Positions 52,336 to 60,621 of a DNA stretch of 64,000 nucleotides are shown here, piece by piece. Source of the DNA: Pedobacter sp. (GTDB taxonomy: Bacteria > Bacteroidota > Bacteroidia > Sphingobacteriales > Sphingobacteriaceae); contig JACMND010000050.1 in the NCBI GenBank assembly GCA_014378705.1, forward strand, positions 1 through 64,000. Direction: 5' to 3'. The translations under genes were made by a program, and so were the position numbers. A model generated the notes under the pieces. That model had not been told where the DNA came from. It saw only the letters and a program-made list of their open reading frames with translations, and did no database searches. Positions within the stretch are counted from its first letter, which is position 1. Every line of letters starts with the position of its first letter.

Positions 52336-52407
52336 CAGACTCTTTGTTTTATTTACCGGGTCATTAAAAAAATCCCTAATTTATTTTCCTAATCCAATTT
52401 ATTCCAA

Positions 52408-52415
52408 TACTTTTG
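52408..52415 (+). promoter_or_regulatory. Candidate -7 box (TACTTTTG) for HU
   Basis: TACTTTTG fits TAnnTTTG, 50 bases before the HU start, giving a leader of about 45 bases. With the mutY element on the other strand it makes a divergent pair. Confidence 0.45.
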
Positions 52416-52465
52416 CAACCCCAAAACAGTTAAGTATTTACGATAAATTATAGAATAAAACAGAC

Positions 52466-52753
52466 ATGACGAAAGCAGAAATTATTGCGGAAATCTCTAC
52501 AAAAACAGGTATTGAGAAAGTAGATGTTCAGGAGGCGGTGGAAGCTTTTTTTAAGGTGGTTAAAAATTCAATGGTAAGCGGTGAGAATGTATATGTTAGA
52601 GGATTTGGAAGTTTTGTAGTAAAGAAAAGAGCAAAGAAAACAGCACGTAACATTTCTAAGAATACGGCAATCATTATACCTGAGCATTTTGTACCCAGCT
52701 TTAAACCAGCCAAGGTTTTTGTTGAAAAAGTTAAATCAGGTAATAAAGCATAA
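52466..52753 (+). CDS. HU/IHF-family DNA-binding protein
   Basis: A 95-residue nucleoid protein with the classic layout. N-terminal helices (MTKAEIIAEISTKTGIEKVDVQEAVEAFFKVVKNSM) are followed by the DNA arm GENVYVRGFGSFVVKKRAKKTARNISKNTAIIIPEHFVPSFKPAK. The Pro at the arm tip is Ile-rich here (NTAIIIPEHFVP), which differs from the typical NPxT and may lower DNA bending. It may be the IHF-like paralogue rather than the main HU. It leads a unit with a TPR gene (18 bases) and a small basic protein. Confidence 0.92.
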   Translation: MTKAEIIAEISTKTGIEKVDVQEAVEAFFKVVKNSMVSGENVYVRGFGSFVVKKRAKKTARNISKNTAIIIPEHFVPSFKPAKVFVEKVKSGNKA

Positions 52754-52771
52754 TTTATACCATAAAGCATA

Positions 52772-53617
52772 ATGTTAAAAAAGCAGCAATTTTTAGTTAT
52801 AAGTATAGTAGCAATACTGATGGCCATTTTGCTTTCTTTAAATATTAAAGGTTTAGTTAAGCCAAGCGAAGAAAAAGGAGCTATAAATGAGCAGCCTGAC
52901 GTTGCTAAAACTGCAACATATTCAATTGAACAGGCTTCTGTAGATGGTAAAATTGACTTAAATGCCAATCTCACTCAACAGATTAAAGATCTTGAAATTT
53001 CTTTACAGCAAGCATCTGGCACTGAAAAGCTTGCCGTCCAAAAACAACTAGCGCAAAGTTGGGATGATGTTAATAAACCTGCACCTGCTTCTTTTTATTA
53101 TGAAATAATCGCTCAAAAAGAAAACAATTTTAATAACTGGCTAAAAACTGCCGATCGCTTTTCAGAAGCGTATCATAATACGCAGGATTCAGTAGTGAAA
53201 CCTTTTTTAGTACAAAAAGCCGGTGCAGCTTACCAAAAAGCTATTGAATTTAATAAAAACAGTTTGGACGCAAGGACAGGCCTCGGAGTTGCTTATGTGA
53301 ATGGTTCAGGTAGCCCGATGCAAGGAATACAACTTTTGCTTGGCGTAGTAAAAGAAGATCCTGAAAATATTAATGCGAATTTAAATTTGGGCTTATTTTC
53401 TATGAAATCCGGCCAGTATGATAAGGCTATAGCCCGATTTAGAACGGTAGTTGCCCAAAATAACGATCCGGAAGCTTGGTTTTATCTCGCATCCAGTTAT
53501 GAAAACCTGGGCAAGATTGATGATGCCATCGCCTCGTACATAAAAACAAAAGAGCTAGCGGCCGATCCAAGTTTAGGTCAGTTTGTAGACCGTAAAATCA
53601 AAGAATTGAAGAAGTAA
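52772..53617 (+). CDS. Membrane-anchored tetratricopeptide-repeat protein
   Basis: A 281-residue protein with one N-terminal membrane helix (about 8-27) and the rest probably outside or in the periplasm. At least three TPR units occur from about residue 95 on, for example AGAAYQKAIEFNKNSLDARTGLGVAYVNG, NINANLNLGLFSMKSGQYDKAIARFRTVV and EAWFYLASSYENLGKIDDAIASYIKTKEL. It is a scaffold with no catalytic motif. It follows HU directly and precedes the 29-residue basic protein and RNase E/G, an order I believe is conserved in Bacteroidota. Function unknown. Confidence 0.85.
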   Translation: MLKKQQFLVISIVAILMAILLSLNIKGLVKPSEEKGAINEQPDVAKTATYSIEQASVDGKIDLNANLTQQIKDLEISLQQASGTEKLAVQKQLAQSWDDVNKPAPASFYYEIIAQKENNFNNWLKTADRFSEAYHNTQDSVVKPFLVQKAGAAYQKAIEFNKNSLDARTGLGVAYVNGSGSPMQGIQLLLGVVKEDPENINANLNLGLFSMKSGQYDKAIARFRTVVAQNNDPEAWFYLASSYENLGKIDDAIASYIKTKELAADPSLGQFVDRKIKELKK

Positions 53618-53646
53618 TATTATATAAAATCTAAAAATTTAAAATT

Positions 53647-53736
53647 ATGCCAAGCGGTAAAAAAAGAAAGAGACATAAAATGGCTACTCATAAACGTAAA
53701 AAGCGGTTAAGAAAAAATAGGCATAAGAAAAAATAA
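53647..53736 (+). CDS. 29-residue Lys/Arg-rich protein (candidate small ribosomal protein)
   Basis: An ATG-to-TAA frame of 30 codons, too short for normal ORF lists. It reads MPSGKKRKRHKMATHKRKKR, then Leu-Arg and a Lys/Arg tail. More than half the residues are Lys, Arg or His, and there are no acidic ones, as in small ribosomal proteins such as bL34-36 or THX. It is 29 bases after the TPR gene and followed by a clean terminator (53795-53825). I recall a near-identical peptide in other Bacteroidota genomes and a lineage-specific small ribosomal protein reported in Flavobacterium ribosomes, but I cannot confirm they are the same. Confidence 0.75.
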   Translation: MPSGKKRKRHKMATHKRKKRLRKNRHKKK

Positions 53737-53753
53737 CTGTGCTTTGCTTAATA

Positions 53754-53773
53754 GTATAAGTAAGTACTTATAC
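53754..53773. repeat. 8-bp inverted repeat (GTATAAGT...ACTTATAC)
   Basis: Perfect 8-bp arms with a 4-base loop, 17 bases after the small basic gene and ahead of the GC-stemmed terminator. Its role is unclear; it may be an AT-rich protein-binding site or RNA hairpin. Confidence 0.5.
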
Positions 53774-53794
53774 CTAGCGAACTTTAAGTTTTGT

Positions 53795-53825
53795 TAAACC
53801 TCCCGTATAACGCGATGGAGGTTTA
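53795..53825 (+). terminator. Rho-independent terminator after the HU - TPR - small protein unit
   Basis: Perfect 9-bp arms TAAACCTCC (53795-53803) and complement (53817-53825) around a 13-base loop, followed by a C-TTC-T6 tail. It separates the upstream unit from the RNase E/G gene. Confidence 0.85.
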
Positions 53826-53866
53826 CTTCTTTTTTATGAAGTATCTTATTCACAATTTTTTAACAT

Positions 53867-53885
53867 ATGACAGCCTAGCTGTCAT
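53867..53885 (+). promoter_or_regulatory. Leader hairpin upstream of the RNase E/G gene
   Basis: ATGACAG (53867-53873) and CTGTCAT (53879-53885) form a perfect 7-bp stem over CCTAG, 15 bases before the TTG start. By analogy with autoregulated rne mRNA of Proteobacteria it may be an RNA element; no conservation data are available. Confidence 0.4.
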
Positions 53886-53900
53886 TATAAACAGTAGCTA

Positions 53901-55451
53901 TTGGTTAAAGAACTAATAATCAATTCTAGCCCTAACGGGGTTACTATTGCTTTACTGCAAGACAAGCAACTCGTAGAATTAAACAAAGAGCAGATCAACA
54001 ACAATTATGCAGTTGGGGACATATATCTGGGCAAAATTAAAAAGATTATGCCCGGCCTTAATGCCGCATTTGTGGATGTTGGTTACGAAAAAGATGCTTT
54101 TCTTCATTACCTGGATCTGGGTCCACAGGTGCAGTCTTTATTAAAACTGACCAAGATTATAAAGAATGGCCATTATAAAGATAAGCTCCTAACTAGTTTT
54201 AAGCAGGAAGTAGATATCAATAAATCAGGTAAGATTTCAGAGATCCTTACCCGCAACATGGTTTTACCTGTACAAATTGCAAAGGAACCTATTTCAACTA
54301 AAGGGCCACGATTAAGTTCAGATATATCTATTGCTGGCCGTTTTGTTGTGCTCGTTCCTTTTTCCGAGGTTATTTCAATCTCTAAAAAGATAAAAAGTAA
54401 TACTGAGCGCAGCCGCCTAAAGAAAATTGTTGAAAGTATTAAACCTAAAAACTTCGGTGTCATTATCCGTACCGTGTCCGAAGGCAAGGGGGTAGCAGAA
54501 CTTCAAAAAGACTTATTGGATTTGGTTGATAAATGGGAAAGCTTTACCAGAAAGTTGCCATCAACAGAGCCATCAAAAAAAATTCTTGGCGAAATGGGCC
54601 GTGCCTCAACTATTCTCCGCGATATTTTGAGCACAGATTTTACGAATATTCATATTTCTGATCCGGCGATGTATGAAGAAGTTAGATCATACGTGCATGA
54701 AATTTCCCCGGAGATGGATAAAATTGTTAAACAGTACAAAAGCAGGGAGCCTATATTTGAATATTTTGGTGTTGAAAAACAGATTAAAGCGGCATTTGGG
54801 AAAACAGTTAATCTGCCCGGTGGAGCTTATCTGGTTATTGAGCATACAGAAGCACTACATGTTATTGATGTAAACAGTGGAAATCGCACTGCTAATCCAG
54901 AAAACCAGGAACAAAATGCATTGATGGTTAATATGGAAGCTGCCAAAGAAATTGCAAGGCAATTGAGATTACGCGATATGGGAGGCATTGTTGTCATCGA
55001 CTTTATTGACATGCACAAACCTCAAAACAGAAAAGAGCTATTTGACTATCTCAGAGATCAAATGCTTTTGGACCGTGCTAAACATACTATTTTACCTCCA
55101 AGTAAGTTTGGCTTGGTGCAAATAACCCGCCAGCGTGTGAGGCCTGAAATGAACATCGTTACCAATGAAAAATGCCCCGCTTGTGATGGCACCGGTGAAA
55201 TAAAGGCAAGTATTATTTTGATGGATGATATTGAGAATAATCTTAACTACATCCTAAACGAACAGAATGAAAAAGGCATTACCTTATATGTTCATCCATA
55301 CATTGAGGCTTACATTAAAAAAGGCCTTCTTTCTTGTCAGTGGAAATGGCTTTTTAAATATAATAAATGGGTTAAAGTAACCGCGGTAGCTTCTTATTAT
55401 TTAACGGAATTTCATTTTTTAAATTCTAAGGAAGAAGAGATAAAGCTTTAA
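53901..55451 (+). CDS. rng: Ribonuclease E/G family (Rng)
   Basis: A 516-residue endoribonuclease of RNA decay and rRNA maturation. The TTG start is forced by a stop (TAG) two codons upstream; LVKELIINSSPNGVTIALLQD matches the start of known family proteins. An S1 domain follows (VGDIYLGKIKKIMPGLNAAFVDVGYEKDAFLHYLD). Catalytic Asp323 (VIDVNSGN) and Asp367 (VVIDFIDMH) are both present, 44 apart. Zinc-link Cys425 and Cys428 (KCPACDG) are intact, so it can form dimers. No RNase E C-terminal scaffold is present, so it is RNase G-like. Its mRNA leader has a hairpin. Confidence 0.93.
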   Translation: MVKELIINSSPNGVTIALLQDKQLVELNKEQINNNYAVGDIYLGKIKKIMPGLNAAFVDVGYEKDAFLHYLDLGPQVQSLLKLTKIIKNGHYKDKLLTSFKQEVDINKSGKISEILTRNMVLPVQIAKEPISTKGPRLSSDISIAGRFVVLVPFSEVISISKKIKSNTERSRLKKIVESIKPKNFGVIIRTVSEGKGVAELQKDLLDLVDKWESFTRKLPSTEPSKKILGEMGRASTILRDILSTDFTNIHISDPAMYEEVRSYVHEISPEMDKIVKQYKSREPIFEYFGVEKQIKAAFGKTVNLPGGAYLVIEHTEALHVIDVNSGNRTANPENQEQNALMVNMEAAKEIARQLRLRDMGGIVVIDFIDMHKPQNRKELFDYLRDQMLLDRAKHTILPPSKFGLVQITRQRVRPEMNIVTNEKCPACDGTGEIKASIILMDDIENNLNYILNEQNEKGITLYVHPYIEAYIKKGLLSCQWKWLFKYNKWVKVTAVASYYLTEFHFLNSKEEEIKL

Positions 55452-55475
55452 TATAATCATTCCCATATCCTTTCT

Positions 55476-56855
55476 ATGGCTAAAACCCGTTCCGCATATT
55501 TTTGTCAGAGTTGTGGTTTTGAATCCGCGAAATGGCTGGGCAAGTGTCCATCTTGCCAGCAATGGAATACGCTTGTTGAAGAAGTAATTGAAAAGGCAAA
55601 TATTGCTGTGCCTAACTGGAAAGCAACTTCATCAACTACCCAGAGATCAAATAAACCATCGGCAATCCGGGATATCCTTTTTACGCAAGAAAACAGGTTG
55701 ATAACTCCCGACAAAGAGTTTAACCGGGTTTTGGGCGGCGGTATTGTAGGTGGATCAATCATACTCATAGGCGGCGAACCCGGCATTGGTAAATCTACCT
55801 TAATGCTGCAACTGGCCTTAAACCTTCCTGGGTTAAAAGTGCTATACGTATCTGGCGAGGAAAGCGAGCAGCAGATAAAAATGCGTGCAGAAAGACTTGG
55901 TAACAATCCTGCCAGTGAATGTTTTATTCTTACAGAAACTTCAACCCAAAATATTTTTAAGCAGGTTGAAATTTTGCATCCTGATATTTTAGTTATTGAT
56001 TCTATTCAGACCCTTTACTCAGCACATATAGAATCAACTCCAGGTAGCGTTTCCCAAGTTAGAGAATGTACCGCGGAACTACTCCGCTTCGCAAAGGAAA
56101 GTGGCACACCCGTATTTTTAATTGGCCACATCACCAAAGATGGTATGATTGCAGGGCCTAAAATACTGGAGCACATGGTTGATACCGTTTTGCAATTTGA
56201 AGGGGATCGTCATCACGTTTACCGGATTTTAAGAGCCGTAAAGAACCGTTTCGGTTCTGCCTCAGAACTTGGCATTTACGAGATGCAGGGATGTGGCTTA
56301 CGCGAAGTCTCTAATCCCTCAGAAATTTTGCTTTCGCAAAGAGACGAACCCTTAAGCGGGATTACTATTTCGGCGATGTTGGAAGGATTAAGACCAATGT
56401 TGATTGAAATTCAAGCATTAGTAAGTGTTTCGGCTTACGGTACACCTCAGCGTTCGGCCACAGGATTTGATACCAAGCGTATGAATATGCTTCTGGCCGT
56501 GCTCGAAAAGCGGTGTGGTTTCCGGCTCAGCACGCAGGATGTATTTTTAAATATCGCAGGCGGTTTAAGGGTTGAAGATCCGGCAATTGATCTGGCCGTA
56601 ATTGTTTCCATTATTTCATCGCATGAAAATATGCCGGTTGGTTTAAAGGTTTGCTTTGCTGCCGAAGTCGGCTTATCAGGTGAGATAAGAGCTGTTAACC
56701 GGGTGGAACAACGAATTGCAGAAGCAGAAAAACTGGGCTTTGAGCAAATTTTTATTTCGCGGTACAATCAAAAAGGACTGGATTTATCCCGGTATAAAAT
56801 TGAAATTAAAACGGTGACAAAAGTTGAAGAGGTTTTTAATGCTTTATTTGGCTAA
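55476..56855 (+). CDS. radA: DNA repair protein RadA (Sms)
   Basis: A 459-residue RecA-like branch-migration helicase. The zinc finger uses Cys10, 13, 24 and 27 (CQSCGFESAKWLGKCPSC). Walker A is GGEPGIGKS (99-107), and the RadA-specific KNRFG motif sits in RAVKNRFGSASELGIYEMQ. The C-terminal Lon-like domain closes the protein (GFDTKRMNMLLAVLEKRCGF... AIDLAVIVSIISSHE). It is 24 bases after rng and on the same strand. The length is normal (about 455). Confidence 0.96.
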   Translation: MAKTRSAYFCQSCGFESAKWLGKCPSCQQWNTLVEEVIEKANIAVPNWKATSSTTQRSNKPSAIRDILFTQENRLITPDKEFNRVLGGGIVGGSIILIGGEPGIGKSTLMLQLALNLPGLKVLYVSGEESEQQIKMRAERLGNNPASECFILTETSTQNIFKQVEILHPDILVIDSIQTLYSAHIESTPGSVSQVRECTAELLRFAKESGTPVFLIGHITKDGMIAGPKILEHMVDTVLQFEGDRHHVYRILRAVKNRFGSASELGIYEMQGCGLREVSNPSEILLSQRDEPLSGITISAMLEGLRPMLIEIQALVSVSAYGTPQRSATGFDTKRMNMLLAVLEKRCGFRLSTQDVFLNIAGGLRVEDPAIDLAVIVSIISSHENMPVGLKVCFAAEVGLSGEIRAVNRVEQRIAEAEKLGFEQIFISRYNQKGLDLSRYKIEIKTVTKVEEVFNALFG

Positions 56856-57204
56856 GCTCTGGTCTGACTTTATACAAGAACTTATAATTTTTAAAACACC
56901 CTAAATTTGGCCCTGTAGAGCTTGTCTGCGTTAAATAAACCGGATTGAAGCGTAAAGCTTTTCTGATCCTTTTATCTGGAAACTTGCAGCTTAAAGCCGG
57001 GCTCTCAACAAAACATTGCCACAACCATTGCTTTAATAATAGGTGCAAATAACTTGCCGCGGGCTACTCAAAAATCAAGAAATTGGAGTTACAGGGTTTG
57101 TTCTATTTGTGTTAACAAAACACTTTGTAATTCTTTTTTTTGCAAGATATAATTAGATTTGTCTCCCTGTCGCCTGCCGACAGATTTTACATACAGAGTA
57201 AACG
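56856..57204. other. 349-bp spacer upstream of pdhA with no recognisable gene
   Basis: No convincing coding frame: the minus-strand open frame of 70 codons across its left half has no family look and is rejected. It contains GGATTGAAGCGTAAAGC (56942-56958), a loose match to the spacer before porX, and the same GCTTTTCTGAT (56957-56967). The right end carries the pdhA promoter candidate. Otherwise plain AT-rich sequence. Confidence 0.45.
57154..57161 (+). promoter_or_regulatory. Candidate -7 box (TAGATTTG) for pdhA
   Basis: TAGATTTG matches TAnnTTTG, 43 bases before the pdhA ATG, giving a leader of about 35 bases. Poly-T lies just upstream instead of a clean TTG -33. Confidence 0.5.
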
Positions 57205-58200
57205 ATGAGTTCAGTTGAAATAACGAAAGAAACTTTTCTTCAGTGGTATGAATCCATGCTGCTAATGCGCAAGTTTGAAGAGAAAGCCGGCCAATTATAC
57301 GGTCAGCAAAAGATTAGGGGGTTTTGCCATTTATATATCGGACAGGAGGCTGTTATGGCAGGTGCCATTTCTGTACTCCGCCATGAAGATTCAATGATTA
57401 CTGCTTACCGCGATCATGCTCATGCGCTTGCAAAAGGGATGAGCCCGAAAGAAGTAATGGCCGAATTATATGGAAAAGCTACGGGATGTTCAAAAGGGAA
57501 AGGTGGTTCTATGCACATGTTTAGCAAAGAACAAAATTTTTATGGTGGCCATGGCATAGTTGGTGGCCAAATCCCATTGGGAGCGGGAATTGCCTATGCT
57601 GAAAAATACAACGGTACAGATAACGTTTGCGTGTGTTACATGGGGGATGGTGCCGTTCGGCAGGGTGCTCTTAACGAAACCTTTAATATGGCTATGTTAT
57701 GGAAAATTCCGGTCGTATTTGTTTGTGAAAATAACGGCTACGCCATGGGTACTTCGGTAGCCCGGACTACCAACATGGTTGATATTTATAAAATAGGGTT
57801 GGGATTTGATATGCCTTGTGCTCCAGTTGATGGGATGGATCCCGTAGCGGTTCACAACGCAATGGATGAAGCTGTAAGTCGTGCAAGAAGAGGGGAAGGC
57901 CCTACATTTCTGGAAATGCGTACCTACCGGTTCAAAGGCCACTCAATGTCTGATCCTGCTAAATACCGTACAAAGGAAGAAGTAGAAGGATTCAAAGCCA
58001 AAGATCCGGTTGAAGAAGTAAAAAAAGCAATTCTCGAGAAACAGTACGCAGATGAAGCCTGGTTTGAAGAGATCAGCTTAAAAATAAAGACACTGGTTGA
58101 CGAATCTGTGCAGTTTGCAGAAGATTCGCCATGGCCGGATCCATCTGAATTATATAACGATGTTTATATTCAGGAAGATTACCCTTACATCCGCGATTAA
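57205..58200 (+). CDS. pdhA: Pyruvate dehydrogenase E1 component, alpha subunit
   Basis: A 331-residue thiamine-diphosphate-binding subunit of the E1 heterotetramer that decarboxylates pyruvate. The TPP motif is GDGAVRQGALNETFNMAMLWKIPVVFVCENN. The loop YRFKGHSMSDPAKYRT carries the regulatory/catalytic His-Ser region, and GIVGGQIPLGAGIAYAEK precedes it. It is followed by the E2 gene after 32 bases. The beta subunit (pdhB) and E3 are absent here, so the complex genes are split in this genome. Confidence 0.95.
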   Translation: MSSVEITKETFLQWYESMLLMRKFEEKAGQLYGQQKIRGFCHLYIGQEAVMAGAISVLRHEDSMITAYRDHAHALAKGMSPKEVMAELYGKATGCSKGKGGSMHMFSKEQNFYGGHGIVGGQIPLGAGIAYAEKYNGTDNVCVCYMGDGAVRQGALNETFNMAMLWKIPVVFVCENNGYAMGTSVARTTNMVDIYKIGLGFDMPCAPVDGMDPVAVHNAMDEAVSRARRGEGPTFLEMRTYRFKGHSMSDPAKYRTKEEVEGFKAKDPVEEVKKAILEKQYADEAWFEEISLKIKTLVDESVQFAEDSPWPDPSELYNDVYIQEDYPYIRD

Positions 58201-58232
58201 AAACCTTAATATCAAAGACTAATTTTAAAAAC

Positions 58233-59951
58233 ATGGCTGAAGTAGTGCGCATGCCCAAAATGAGTGATACCATGACAGATGGTGTTATCGCTAAATGGCA
58301 TAAAAAAGTTGGTGATAAAGTTAGTTCAGGTGAGCTGGTTGCTGAAATAGAAACAGACAAGGCTACTATGGATTTTGAGTCTTTTCAGGAAGGAACTTTG
58401 TTATATATTGGGGTTGAAGAAGGTAAAGCCGCGGCGGTTGACGCGGTTATCGCGATTATTGGCGCAGAGGGGGAAGACTATAAAACAGCTTTAAACGAAG
58501 CTGGAAATGTGGATAACAAGACTGAATCTTCTCCTACAGAAAACAGCAATGTTGTAAATGATAAAGCTGCAACTACCACAGTTGAAAAGCCAGAAACTGT
58601 TGTTCCGGCAGATCAGAAAGTGGAAAAGATTGAACAGGAAACTGTAGCAGTGGATCCGGAATCAATAGGTGCTACTGTAATCAGGATGCCTTTGTTAAGC
58701 GATACCATGACCGAAGGTGTGATCGCCGAATGGCATAAAAAAGTAGGCGATACAGTGAAAAGTGATGATGCTTTAGCGGATGTGGAAACTGACAAAGCGA
58801 CCATGGAAGTAACCGGGTATGCCGACGGCACTTTATTATATATCGGTGTTGAAAAAGGCCAGGCTGCAAAAGTTAACGATATTATAGCGATTGTAGGCAA
58901 AGAAGGAACCGATATTACGCCTTTATTAAAGCAAGAAAAACCTTCATCAGCGGACGCTAAACCTGCTGAACAAAAAGAAACAGTTAAAGATGTGCCCCCA
59001 CCAGTTGCAGAGGTTGCTGAACAAAAAGAGGAAGTTCAATCAGACACTGATTCAAGGGTGAAAGCCTCGCCTCTCGCAAGAAAGATTGCAAAGGATAAGG
59101 GAATAGATATTAGCCAGGTAAAAGGAAGCGCAGAGGGTGGCAGAATTGTTAAAAAAGATGTTGAAAGCTTTACACCTTCTTCTAAAATAATTGATAAACC
59201 TGCCGAAGTTCCGGTGTCTGCCGAAAAACCAGAAGTTACTTCTCAAACTATTCCGCAATTTATCGGTGAAGAAAAATTTACTGAAAAGGCAGTTTCGCAA
59301 ATGCGTAAAGTAATCGCCAAACGCTTATCAGAAAGTTTATTTACTGCGCCTCATTTTTATCTTACAATGGCCATTGATATGGATGGTGCGATGGAAGCTA
59401 GAGTAAAAATGAATGAGTTTGCAAAAGTTAAAATTTCATTTAATGATATTGTTTTAAAAGCCGTTGCCATCGCTTTGAAGCAACATCCCAATGTTAATTC
59501 CTCCTGGTTGGGTGATAAAATTCGCTATAATGAACATGTAAATATTGGTGTAGCAGTTGCGGTTGAAGATGGATTGCTGGTGCCTGTAATTCGATTTGCG
59601 GATGGAAAATCACTTTCTCATATCTCGGCCGAGGTAAAGGATTTTGCACAGAAAGCAAAAACTAAAAAGTTGCAGCCTTCGGATTGGGAAGGTTCAACAT
59701 TTACAATATCTAACCTGGGAATGTTTGGTATTGATGAGTTTACTGCAATAATTAACACACCTGATGCGTGCATTTTAGCTGTTGGTGGAATCCAGCAAGT
59801 GCCAGTTGTCAAAAACGGGGCTGTTGTTCCGGGTAACGTTATGAAAGTCACCTTAAGTTGTGACCACCGGGTTGTTGACGGAGCTACCGGATCAGCTTTT
59901 CTGCAAACATTAAAAATGTTATTGGAAGAGCCTGTTAGGTTACTTGTTTAA
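58233..59951 (+). CDS. pdhC: Pyruvate dehydrogenase E2, dihydrolipoamide acetyltransferase (two lipoyl domains)
   Basis: A 572-residue core subunit. Lipoyl domain 1 has Lys43 (ETDKATMDF) and lipoyl domain 2 has Lys188 (ETDKATMEV). Acid/Ala/Pro-rich linkers lie between and after them. An E3/E1-binding domain (about 275-305: ASPLARKIAKDKGIDISQVKG) precedes the catalytic domain (about 340-572), with the catalytic His in SCDHRVVDGATG and the conserved SNLGMFGIDEF. It moves the acetyl group to CoA. It forms an operon with pdhA; a terminator follows at 60018-60038. Confidence 0.96.
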   Translation: MAEVVRMPKMSDTMTDGVIAKWHKKVGDKVSSGELVAEIETDKATMDFESFQEGTLLYIGVEEGKAAAVDAVIAIIGAEGEDYKTALNEAGNVDNKTESSPTENSNVVNDKAATTTVEKPETVVPADQKVEKIEQETVAVDPESIGATVIRMPLLSDTMTEGVIAEWHKKVGDTVKSDDALADVETDKATMEVTGYADGTLLYIGVEKGQAAKVNDIIAIVGKEGTDITPLLKQEKPSSADAKPAEQKETVKDVPPPVAEVAEQKEEVQSDTDSRVKASPLARKIAKDKGIDISQVKGSAEGGRIVKKDVESFTPSSKIIDKPAEVPVSAEKPEVTSQTIPQFIGEEKFTEKAVSQMRKVIAKRLSESLFTAPHFYLTMAIDMDGAMEARVKMNEFAKVKISFNDIVLKAVAIALKQHPNVNSSWLGDKIRYNEHVNIGVAVAVEDGLLVPVIRFADGKSLSHISAEVKDFAQKAKTKKLQPSDWEGSTFTISNLGMFGIDEFTAIINTPDACILAVGGIQQVPVVKNGAVVPGNVMKVTLSCDHRVVDGATGSAFLQTLKMLLEEPVRLLV

Positions 59952-60017
59952 GGTTAACAAAATAATATCTTTTGCAAAGCTGGTAACTAAAATTATCTCT
60001 ATAGTAATCACAAAAAA

Positions 60018-60038
60018 AACGCCGGATATTCCAGCGTT
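60018..60038. terminator. Bidirectional rho-independent terminator after pdhC
   Basis: AACGC...GCGTT and GGA...TCC form a stem (one C/A mismatch) over TAT. An A8 run lies on the left and a T8 run on the right, so it can end both pdhC and the minus-strand lipoprotein gene stopping at 60062. Confidence 0.85.
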
Positions 60039-60061
60039 TTTTTTGTTAAAAATTTTAACTA

Positions 60062-60541
60062 TTATTTTTTGGTCATATTGTAAACAATGTAACCTGTACC
60101 GCCATTATATTCAACAGGCGCTTTTAAAACAAGGTTTTCGCCATCGGCATTTCCAACCATTAATTTATAACCGGATTCTACAGCCTTGGGTTTTTCATTA
60201 TCCATCAGTTTTTTGAACGAAAATTCAGGCGTACCGGCATTGTCTGACATGGACCAAAAGATAGATTGAACGGTGCCATTGGTTAAGGCGTAAATACCCT
60301 TACCGCTATTGGTTAACGTCCAGGTGCTTCCCTGAAACACACTTGCAGGTCCCTGATCAAACACCGATTGCACCGCATTTTCAGGTATACCTTCGTAAGT
60401 AATGGAATTTACCAACCACGTTCCCGTAATCTTACCCCGGCCTAACTTATTGGTATCTGACGTTTTCCGGGTAGTTGAGCAAGCTGTTATTACGGCCATT
60501 GCTACAAATAAAAGAGCTATTGAATAAATTATTTTTTTCAT
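60062..60541 (-). CDS. Lipocalin-like lipoprotein
   Basis: A 159-residue lipoprotein (signal IALLFVAMAVITACSTT; Cys at 21). The rest is beta-strand rich with ITGTWLVNSITYEGIP near the start (the GxW motif of lipocalin-like folds) and ends GTGYIVYNMTKK. Such single-domain lipocalin-like proteins are frequent in Bacteroidota and likely sit in the outer membrane facing the periplasm. The ligand is unknown. It is transcribed against pdhC and shares its terminator. The alternative name is a DUF protein of the same fold. Confidence 0.7.
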   Translation of the reverse strand: MKKIIYSIALLFVAMAVITACSTTRKTSDTNKLGRGKITGTWLVNSITYEGIPENAVQSVFDQGPASVFQGSTWTLTNSGKGIYALTNGTVQSIFWSMSDNAGTPEFSFKKLMDNEKPKAVESGYKLMVGNADGENLVLKAPVEYNGGTGYIVYNMTKK

Positions 60542-60621
60542 GATCTTAGTTTATAATTTTCAATATTACATTAATCCTGCCAGATAGGATAAAATTATAA
60601 TCTCATCATCAAGTTGATCCG

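Noticed and set aside
52528-52974. 148-codon minus-strand frame over HU and the TPR gene start
   Set aside because: It covers two confident plus-strand genes and their junction, with no recognisable protein.
55505-55906. 133-codon open frame antisense to radA
   Set aside because: It lies opposite the zinc finger and Walker A of RadA; a shadow frame.
56836-57048. 70-codon minus-strand frame in the pdhA upstream spacer
   Set aside because: It overlaps the radA end, has no known domain, and composition resembles noncoding DNA.
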